The notes under the pieces: generated by a model
Database searches by the model: none
Told to the model about the DNA's origin: nothing
Seen by the model: only the letters and a program-made list of their open reading frames with translations
Program-made: the position numbers and the translations under genes
Shown: positions 6,577 through 11,315 of the stretch, piece after piece
How positions within the stretch are numbered: the stretch's first letter is position 1
How the letters are laid out: the number at the start of each line of letters is the position of its first letter
Assembly: GCA_964541695.1 (NCBI GenBank)
Contig: CAZIRB010000078.1
Location: forward strand, 1 to 11,315
DNA length: 11,315 nt
From: CAZKGE01 sp964541695
GTDB lineage: Bacteria; Bacillota; Clostridia; Christensenellales; CAG-138
Reading direction: 5' to 3'

Positions 6577-6644
6577 GGGGGCATTCCCCCAGATCCCCGG
6601 CTTCCATGCGGGGCGCGCCGCGCCCCGCATGGGCATGTCCGGGG
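6577..6644 (+). promoter_or_regulatory. Large intercistronic hairpin cluster between SBP gene and azlC
   Basis: The core is a perfect inverted repeat, CCATGCGGGGCGC (6604-6616) with GCGCCCCGCATGG (6620-6632) around a GCC loop: 13 bp, nearly all G-C. CCCCGG (6595-6600) can pair with CCGGGG (6639-6644) to extend it, and GGGGG (6577-6581) with CCCCC (6586-6590) gives a smaller hairpin. There is no T-tract, so a full terminator is unlikely. Placement just after the binding-protein gene fits an mRNA-stabilising or partial-termination element that keeps that gene's product in excess over the rest of the operon. It may also be a repetitive palindromic element, since GCGGGGC/CCCCGC arms recur at 457-473. 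Confidence 0.7.
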
Positions 6645-6675
6645 GCTTGGGCGGATGACGATATGGGGGGACTCC

Positions 6676-7377
6676 ATGACGCATAGACAGCAGTACGCAT
6701 CGGGCCTTAGGGCCGGTATCCCGGTTATACTGGGCTTCGTTCCCGTCGGGATCGCGTATGCGATTATGGCGCGGCAGGCAGGCTTTTCCGTTTGGGAGAC
6801 CGCGGGCATGTCCGCCGTCGTCTTTGCGGGCGCAAGCCAGATGATGGCGGTCGGGATGTACGCGCGCGGAGCGGGCGTCGCCGCCATGGTTGCGGCGACG
6901 TTCATACTCAATTTGCGGCACATGATCATGAGCACCTGCGTGATGAACCGGATGAAGCGGGACAGCGCTAAAATGAAGCTGCTTGCGGCGTTCGGCGTTA
7001 CCGACGAGGCGTTCGCCATTTTCACGACGGAAAGCGAGGAACACGCGTCCGTCTGGTTCTTTCTCGGGCTGCTTTCGGTCACATACCTGTCCTGGCTGAC
7101 AGGTTCCGTGATCGGCGCGGCGGCGGTAAACTTTTTGCCGGCCGTTCTTTCGGTCAGCCTGGGCATCGCCCTCTACGCCATGTTCCTTGGGCTGCTGGTG
7201 CCGAGCGTCAAGCGCAACGCCCGCCTCGCGCTGCTTATTGTCCTGACCGGGATCGTCAATACGGTCCTGTCGCGATGGATCGCCTCCGGCTGGGCCCTGG
7301 TTCTTTCCACGCTGATATGCGCCGCGGCCGGGGTCGTCTTTGTGGATATCGAAAAGCCGGGGGAGGAACAATCATGA
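6676..7377 (+). CDS. azlC: AzlC-family branched-chain amino acid exporter, large subunit
   Basis: A 233-residue membrane protein of the AzlC family, which with AzlD exports branched-chain amino acids and analogues such as azaleucine. Family signatures: GFVPVGIAYA (20-29), FAGASQ (50-55), NLRH (79-82) and TDEAFA (109-114), among several hydrophobic segments (about 15-35, 45-62, 65-78, 125-150, 155-175, 183-222). The start at 6676 has GGGGGG 5 bases upstream; another in-frame ATG at 6655 would add seven residues, and the frame extends further upstream only through the hairpin. Its stop overlaps the azlD start as ATGA. It is unusual that azlCD lies inside an ABC importer operon, between the binding protein and the permease. 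Confidence 0.9.
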   Translation: MTHRQQYASGLRAGIPVILGFVPVGIAYAIMARQAGFSVWETAGMSAVVFAGASQMMAVGMYARGAGVAAMVAATFILNLRHMIMSTCVMNRMKRDSAKMKLLAAFGVTDEAFAIFTTESEEHASVWFFLGLLSVTYLSWLTGSVIGAAAVNFLPAVLSVSLGIALYAMFLGLLVPSVKRNARLALLIVLTGIVNTVLSRWIASGWALVLSTLICAAAGVVFVDIEKPGEEQS

Positions 7378-7682
7378 GGACCGAGGTCGTCGTGCTGATA
7401 CTGGGAATGGGCCTCGTCACGTATATACCCCGGGCCCTGCCGGCGGTCCTCCTGGAAAAGCTCCGGCTGAATGCCAATATGGAGAAGTTTCTGAAAATGA
7501 TCCCGTACACCGCCATGGCGGCCCTGGTGTTCCCCGGCATCCTCTCCGTGGACGCGGGGAAATGGTATGTCGGCGTGATCGGCGGTCTGGCCGCCGTACT
7601 GCTCGCGTGGAGGAAGCTGTCCGTGGCGGTCGTCGTGCTGGGCTCGGTCGCGGCCGTTCTGGGGCTGTATCTGATTCTTTAG
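7374..7682 (+). CDS. azlD: AzlD-family branched-chain amino acid exporter, small subunit
   Basis: A 102-residue small membrane protein with about three to four hydrophobic segments. TYIPRALP (16-23) and IPYTAMAALVFPGIL (43-57) are characteristic of AzlD, the obligate partner of AzlC. GGGAGG stands about 8 bases before the ATG, and the ATGA overlap with azlC implies coupled, roughly equal synthesis. It ends at 7682, and a gap of 126 bp precedes the permease gene, the largest gap in the operon apart from the hairpin region. Confidence 0.9.
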   Translation: MRTEVVVLILGMGLVTYIPRALPAVLLEKLRLNANMEKFLKMIPYTAMAALVFPGILSVDAGKWYVGVIGGLAAVLLAWRKLSVAVVVLGSVAAVLGLYLIL

Positions 7683-7738
7683 GCGGCGCGGCATATTGCA
7701 AAGTCCGACCGTTGCCGGCGGCAGGAAAGGATGTTACG

Positions 7739-7819
7739 ATGGAGTTGTTTCAATTTCGCGGTCTTTATGACCTTGAAGAACTGCGGATGAGAGGGGGGTC
7801 AGAACGTTATGTGGCATAA
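7739..7819 (+). CDS. Possible small leader ORF overlapping the permease start
   Basis: A 26-codon frame begins at ATG 7739, with AGGAAAGG (7723-7730) placed 8 bases upstream, a good ribosome binding site. It stops with TAA at 7817-7819, eight bases inside the next gene. The peptide is soluble and charged (begins MELFQFRGLYDLEELRM) and matches no family I know. The permease ribosome binding site (7791-7798) lies inside it, so translating it would affect permease initiation, either by coupling or by occlusion. It may be a chance frame; the ribosome binding site is the only positive evidence. Confidence 0.3.
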   Translation: MELFQFRGLYDLEELRMRGGSERYVA

Positions 7820-8525
7820 TATCGTGCGCGTGCTGTCAAAGTACGGCAACCTGTTTGCGACGGGTCTCGGCGTTACGCTTTTGCTTTCGGCGATCACGGT
7901 GCTGTTCGGCGTGATACTCGGCACGTTCGTTTCGTTCATGAAGACGTCGAAGTTTAAGCCGCTGTCGGTGCTTGCGACGGCGTACATCGAGGTGATCCGC
8001 GGCACGCCGCTGCTGTTGCAACTGTATTTTTTCTATTTTCTGCTGCCGGACCTTTTGCCGGGACTCGAGCTGAGCAAGTTTGCGTGCATCGCGATCGCGC
8101 TGTGCTTCAACAGCGCGGGGTACGTGGCGGAGATCATCCGCGCGGGCATACAGGCCGTGGACTACGGCCAGACCGAGGCCGCGCGCAGCCTGGGGCTGAA
8201 CAAGCGCCAGACCATGGTCAAGGTCGTGCTGCCGCAGGCGGTCAAAAACATCCTGCCCGCGCTGTGCAACGAGTTCGTCACGGTCATCAAGGAGACGTCG
8301 CTGGCCAGCACGTTCTTCGTGGGCGACCTGATGACGCAGTATAAGACGATCTCCGGCGCGCTGTACCTCGTGATCGAGCCGCTCATGGTCGTGGGCGTGA
8401 TCTATTTTATCCTCACGTTCTCGCTGAGCAAGGCCGTAGCCTGGCTCGAAAAGCGGCTTGCCAACAGCGAGCCCGGCTCGCGTGCAAAGCGCGCGGCCAA
8501 TAAAGGGGAGGTGAGCGCGGCATGA
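7809..8525 (+). CDS. Amino-acid ABC transporter permease (HisM/GlnP type)
   Basis: A 238-residue inner-membrane permease that would form the translocation pore as a homodimer. RGTPLLLQ (64-71) is the polar-amino-acid permease signature. The EAA loop that docks to the ATPase is at 123-142 (EAARSLGL then LPQAV). KETSLAS (161-167) is also typical. About five hydrophobic segments are visible (15-43, 54-60 with 68-85, 90-110, 145-160, 186-210). The C-terminal tail (212-238) is charged. GAGGGGGG (7791-7798) lies 10 bases before the ATG. No second permease gene is present, consistent with a homodimer. The stop overlaps the ATPase start as ATGA. Confidence 0.93.
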   Translation: MWHNIVRVLSKYGNLFATGLGVTLLLSAITVLFGVILGTFVSFMKTSKFKPLSVLATAYIEVIRGTPLLLQLYFFYFLLPDLLPGLELSKFACIAIALCFNSAGYVAEIIRAGIQAVDYGQTEAARSLGLNKRQTMVKVVLPQAVKNILPALCNEFVTVIKETSLASTFFVGDLMTQYKTISGALYLVIEPLMVVGVIYFILTFSLSKAVAWLEKRLANSEPGSRAKRAANKGEVSAA

Positions 8526-9253
8526 GCGAGATGATCCGTACGGTCGACCTATACAAGAGCTTCGGCGAGGTGCGTGTGCTCAAAGGCATATCCGAAACGA
8601 TCCACAGAGGCGAGGTCGTGTCGATCATCGGCCCGTCCGGCGGCGGCAAGAGCACGTTTCTGCGCTGTTTAAACCTGCTCGAGACGCCGGAGCGCGGCGA
8701 GGTGCTGTTCGAGGGCGTGCAGATCAATAAAAAGGGCGTGGACATCAACAGGTACCGCCAGAAGATGGGCATGGTGTTCCAGCACTTCAACGTGTTCCCG
8801 CATATGACGGCGCTCGAGAACATCACGATGGCGCCCGTCATGCTCAAGAAAAAGACGAAGGCGGAGGCCGAGGCCATGGCGGAGGCGCTGTTGAAGCAAG
8901 TCGGCCTGTACGACAAGATATCGGAGTATCCGCAGAAGCTGTCCGGCGGGCAGAAGCAGCGGCTCGCCATCGTGCGCGCGCTCGCCATGGAGCCGGACAT
9001 GATGCTCTTCGACGAGCCGACGAGCGCGCTCGATCCCGAGATGATCGGCGAGGTGCTCTCGGTCATCCGCGACCTCGTCAAAAACGGCATGACGACGGTG
9101 ATCGTGTCGCACGAGATGGGCTTTGCGCGCGAGATCTCGGACCGCATCCTGTTCATGGACGACGGGCAGATCGTCGAGCAGGGCACGCCGGACGAGGTGT
9201 TCACTAGCCCCAAGCAGAAGCGCACGCAGGAGTTTTTGAGCAAGATTCTATGA
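8522..9253 (+). CDS. Amino-acid ABC transporter ATPase (GlnQ/HisP type)
   Basis: A 243-residue ATP-binding subunit that powers import. Walker A is GPSGGGKST (37-45), the Q-loop glutamine is Q87 in MVFQHFNVFPHM, the signature is LSGGQKQR (140-147), Walker B is MMLFDEP (160-166), the D-loop is SALD (168-171) and the switch histidine is H197. All are intact, so the protein should be active. Length and motifs are those of the polar amino acid uptake (PAAT) group. An excellent GGGGAGGTG ribosome binding site lies about 8 bases upstream, inside the end of the permease gene. Its stop overlaps the next start by 4 bp. Confidence 0.95.
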   Translation: MSEMIRTVDLYKSFGEVRVLKGISETIHRGEVVSIIGPSGGGKSTFLRCLNLLETPERGEVLFEGVQINKKGVDINRYRQKMGMVFQHFNVFPHMTALENITMAPVMLKKKTKAEAEAMAEALLKQVGLYDKISEYPQKLSGGQKQRLAIVRALAMEPDMMLFDEPTSALDPEMIGEVLSVIRDLVKNGMTTVIVSHEMGFAREISDRILFMDDGQIVEQGTPDEVFTSPKQKRTQEFLSKIL

Positions 9254-10692
9254 ACGAGTTAAAAGAGCGGGCCCTTGCCGCCGTCGAGGAAAAACGGGAG
9301 CTGTTCTGCGGCGTCTCGGATAAAATCTGGGAATACGCCGAGCTGTCGCTTGTCGAGCGCCGCTCCGCCGCGCTGTATATCGACGCGCTCAGGGCCGAGG
9401 GCTTTGCCGTGACGGAGAACCTCGGCGGCATCGAGACCTGTTTTTCGGGCTCGTTCGGCAAAGGCGGGCCCGTGATCGGCATACTGGGCGAGTTCGACGC
9501 GCTTTCCGGCCTGTCGCAGCAGGCGAACGTACCCGAAAAGCGCCCCGCGCCCGGCATGGACACGGGCCACGGCTGCGGGCACAACCTGCTCGGCGCCGGC
9601 GCGTTCGCGGCGGCCGTGGCGGTCAAGCGATACCTGGAGCTGACGAAAAAGAGCGGCACCGTGATCTTCTACGGCTGCCCGGGCGAGGAGGGCGGCGCGT
9701 CCAAGGCTTTCCTCGCGCGCGACGGGTTCTGGAAGCGGCTCGACGCCGCCCTGACCTGGCATCCGGGCGATACGAACGAGGTCGTGACCGGCTCGTGCAG
9801 CGCGTGTTTGCAGGTCGAGTACGCGTTCTCCGGCGTGGCCGCGCATGCGGCCGCCGAGGCCGACAAGGGGCGCAGCGCGCTCGACGCCGTGGAGCTTACG
9901 AACATCGGCGTGCAGTACCTGCGCGAGCACATGCCAAGGTCCGCGAGCGTGCACTACGCCGTCACCGACGCGGGCGGCGTCTCGCCCAACGTCGTGCAGG
10001 AGCACGCGCGCGTGCTGTACATGGTGCGCGACGACGAGGTTTCCGGCGCGCTCGACCTCCTTAACCGCGTCGACCGCATCGCCGAGGGCGCGGCGCTTAT
10101 GACCGGCACCGCCATGCAGAAGCGCTTCATCGACGGCATGGCCAACACCGTGCCGAACTTTTCGCTCGAGGCGCTCCTGTACGAGAACCTCGCCAAATGC
10201 GGCGTGCCGCAGTACCTTCCCGGGGAGACCGCCTTCGCGCAGGCCGTGTACGATACCTACGCGCCGGCAAAGCCCGCCCTGCCCGGCATCGGCGCGCAAT
10301 ACGACGAGCGGATCGCGGACTTTGTGCGCGCGCAGTCGTGCGGCGGCAAAAAGCCGCTCAACGACTTCCGCATGCCGCCGTACGCCTGCACGGCCGCGCG
10401 CCCCGGCTCGACCGACGTCGGCGACGTGAGCTACCAGACGCCGACCGCGCAGCTTTCGTGCGTGACGTGGCCCTCCGGCTGCCCCGGCCATTCGTGGCAG
10501 GCCGTCGCCATGGGCAAGAGCCCGATCGCGCACAAGGGCCTCTTATGCGCGGGCCGCGTGCTCGCCGCCACCGCGATCGATTTGATTGACCGGCCCGAGC
10601 TGCTCATTAAAATCCGCGCGGAGTTTACGGCGCGCACGGCCGACGGCTACCGCTGCCCGATCCCCGACGGCGCCGTGCCGACGGTGGTGTAG
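9250..10692 (+). CDS. AbgB-like M20-family amidohydrolase
   Basis: A 480-residue cytoplasmic metallo-amidohydrolase close in length and motifs to AbgB, one subunit of the enzyme that splits p-aminobenzoyl-glutamate. Metal-site motifs: GHGCGHN (106-112), GCPGEE (142-147, with the catalytic Glu pair), WHPGD (170-174), and the C-terminal GSTDVGDVSYQTPT (386-399) and PGHSWQ (412-417). The small dimerisation domain should occupy about 185-305. No signal peptide is seen. It would hydrolyse an amide bond of an N-acyl or peptidyl amino acid; the true substrate is unknown. Neither abgA nor the abgT transporter is nearby; instead it follows an ABC importer. It lacks its own well-spaced ribosome binding site and starts in an ATGA overlap, so translation is probably coupled to the ATPase gene. 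It is the last gene before the terminator at 10702. Confidence 0.85.
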   Translation: MNELKERALAAVEEKRELFCGVSDKIWEYAELSLVERRSAALYIDALRAEGFAVTENLGGIETCFSGSFGKGGPVIGILGEFDALSGLSQQANVPEKRPAPGMDTGHGCGHNLLGAGAFAAAVAVKRYLELTKKSGTVIFYGCPGEEGGASKAFLARDGFWKRLDAALTWHPGDTNEVVTGSCSACLQVEYAFSGVAAHAAAEADKGRSALDAVELTNIGVQYLREHMPRSASVHYAVTDAGGVSPNVVQEHARVLYMVRDDEVSGALDLLNRVDRIAEGAALMTGTAMQKRFIDGMANTVPNFSLEALLYENLAKCGVPQYLPGETAFAQAVYDTYAPAKPALPGIGAQYDERIADFVRAQSCGGKKPLNDFRMPPYACTAARPGSTDVGDVSYQTPTAQLSCVTWPSGCPGHSWQAVAMGKSPIAHKGLLCAGRVLAATAIDLIDRPELLIKIRAEFTARTADGYRCPIPDGAVPTVV

Positions 10693-10701
10693 AAGGTATT
10701 C

Positions 10702-10731
10702 AAAAGGGCCGCGCAAAGCGCGGCTCTTTTT
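10702..10731. terminator. Strong rho-independent terminator, probably bidirectional
   Basis: AAAAGGGCCGCGC (10702-10714) pairs with GCGCGGCTCTTTT (10718-10730) around an AAA loop, a 13-bp stem with a single G-T wobble, followed on the plus strand by a run of five T. It lies 10 bp after the amidohydrolase stop and ends the transport operon. On the minus strand the stem is followed by TTTT, so it can also end the convergent vanZ-like transcript, whose stop is at 10765. Confidence 0.92.
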
Positions 10732-10764
10732 GGTGGGGGTACGTCGGGGGTAAAGGGCACGTTT

Positions 10765-11256
10765 TTAACGATTACCCGGCGAAAATGCACTGCTTCTTTT
10801 TAGTATCCAAAATCCAAGGCAAGCCCCGGCTGTATTCAAGATGATGTCGTCAATGTCAAACGAGCCGCGCATCGTCATCAACTGGGCAAGTTCAAGACAG
10901 ACAAGAGCCGGCACGACTGTGATGATAAACGCCCTGAACTTCCGCTGCTTTGAAAACAGCGCAGGCAGAAAATAGCCTAAAGGCGAAAAGCCTATAAGGT
11001 TGCCCGCCAAGTAAATGATGTTTCGTGCCGCATCTTCTCCCGCTAAAATAGAGCCTATCTGTTCCACTATACCCCGAAACGGTACGAGATTCCAGCTGCG
11101 TCCAATATGTGCTGCCCAGAGTTCCCAAGTCAGCCCGCCTACCAGTACATTGTGTCCTCGGTAGTTGTTCGGGATAACAAGCAGGAACAGAACCGCCAGC
11201 ACATATAAAATGGCTAGGGTAAGCACGACAGGGTGTTTTATCTGCTTTGGGCGCAT
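10765..11256 (-). CDS. VanZ-family membrane protein
   Basis: A 163-residue protein of the VanZ family, whose founding member gives low-level teicoplanin resistance by an unclear envelope effect; most family members have no tested role. Signatures: NLVPFRG (56-62), NLIGFSPLGYFLP (86-98), the conserved Glu of LELAQL (120-125), and FDIDDIILNTAG (133-144). About four to five membrane segments are visible (10-28, 80-100, 108-125, 137-152). The start at 11256 has GGAG 9 bases upstream. It converges on the transport operon. Base composition is clearly lower (about 47-58% GC in four 60-base blocks counted by hand) than the adjacent amidohydrolase gene (one block about 73%), suggesting later acquisition. 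No van cluster genes are nearby, so a resistance role should not be assumed. No promoter is visible in the 59 bases upstream. Confidence 0.88.
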   Translation of the reverse strand: MRPKQIKHPVVLTLAILYVLAVLFLLVIPNNYRGHNVLVGGLTWELWAAHIGRSWNLVPFRGIVEQIGSILAGEDAARNIIYLAGNLIGFSPLGYFLPALFSKQRKFRAFIITVVPALVCLELAQLMTMRGSFDIDDIILNTAGACLGFWILKRSSAFSPGNR

Positions 11257-11277
11257 AGGCTTTAGCTCCTCAATATC

Positions 11278-11307
11278 ATCCGCCGCAGGCGGCGCTCAGC
11301 TTCGGCC
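11278..11307. repeat. Short interspersed repeat with small hairpin, right copy
   Basis: This stretch matches 1-30 at 28 of 30 positions in direct orientation. CCGCC (11280-11284) pairs with GGCGG (11288-11292) around GCA. The window ends 8 bases later, in a further small inverted repeat (GGCC-TAAC-GGCC, 11304-11315). It lies immediately upstream of the vanZ-like gene and could mark the edge of a mobile or recombined segment. Confidence 0.7.
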
Positions 11308-11315
11308 TAACGGCC

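Noticed and set aside
6577..6644. The hairpin cluster read as a true operon terminator
   Set aside because: No T-tract follows the stem, and downstream transport genes have no visible promoter of their own, so complete termination here would silence the permease and ATPase.
6502..6675. Longer azlC starting at 6502 inside the binding-protein gene
   Set aside because: The extension runs through the end of the upstream gene and the large hairpin and has no AzlC similarity. The start at 6676 begins a normal AzlC N-terminus.
5624..6700. Long open frame on the minus strand antisense to the binding-protein gene
   Set aside because: Its product is low-complexity, rich in Leu, Arg, Gly and Asp, with no family motifs, and it mirrors the codon pattern of the clear lipoprotein gene on the other strand. 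Such shadows are expected in GC-rich DNA.
9259..10533. A 424-codon minus-strand frame antisense to the amidohydrolase
   Set aside because: The translation is rich in Arg, His, Ala and Gly without recognisable domains, while the plus-strand frame has full M20 motifs. It is a composition artefact.
10765..11256. Calling the VanZ-like gene a glycopeptide resistance determinant
   Set aside because: No vanHAX, regulator or other van genes are nearby, and most VanZ-family proteins in Clostridia have no shown resistance role.

Overview
The window looks like chromosomal DNA of a high-GC member of the Bacillota, class Clostridia, probably from a metagenome-derived or draft assembly. Reasons: strong purine-rich ribosome binding sites, two near-consensus vegetative promoters (TTGACx, 17-18 bp, TATAAT-like), low-GC-Gram-positive families (AzlCD, VanZ, lipoprotein solute-binding protein) in DNA that is about 65-73% GC in the coding blocks I counted by hand, and a 100-N scaffold gap. 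I cannot name the genus.

Layout. (1) 1-495 holds no gene. It contains a short repeat also found at the right end of the window, a strong terminator hairpin, two copies of a 90-nt GC-rich hairpin repeat (one split by the N gap), and a diverged inverted copy of its hairpin core. (2) 496-5380, minus strand, is a tightly packed four-gene cassette for surface glycan assembly. In transcription order it encodes a GT2 glycosyltransferase, a second GT2 (rhamnosyltransferase-like), a GT4 glycosyltransferase with an intact EX7E motif, and a large polytopic GT-C-like membrane protein. A near-perfect promoter at 5420-5448 drives it. (3) 5381-5662 is a divergent promoter region. (4) 5663-10692, plus strand, is a six-gene amino-acid transport operon: solute-binding lipoprotein, AzlC, AzlD, ABC permease, ABC ATPase, and an AbgB-like M20 amidohydrolase. 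It ends at a strong terminator at 10702-10731. (5) 10765-11256, minus strand, is a VanZ-family membrane protein in DNA of visibly lower GC, followed by the repeat shared with the left end.

The most interesting biology is the plus-strand operon. An importer (binding protein, permease, ATPase), an intracellular amidohydrolase of the p-aminobenzoyl-glutamate / N-acyl-amino-acid type, and an AzlCD branched-chain amino acid exporter are placed together, several with 4-bp ATGA overlaps. By eye, the binding protein keeps the Arg that grips an alpha-carboxylate but lacks the Asp and Thr that usually grip a free alpha-amino group. Together these suggest uptake of an N-blocked amino acid (acyl- or peptidyl-type conjugate), cleavage inside the cell, and export of surplus amino acid. 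This is an inference from context and hand alignment, not a demonstrated pathway.
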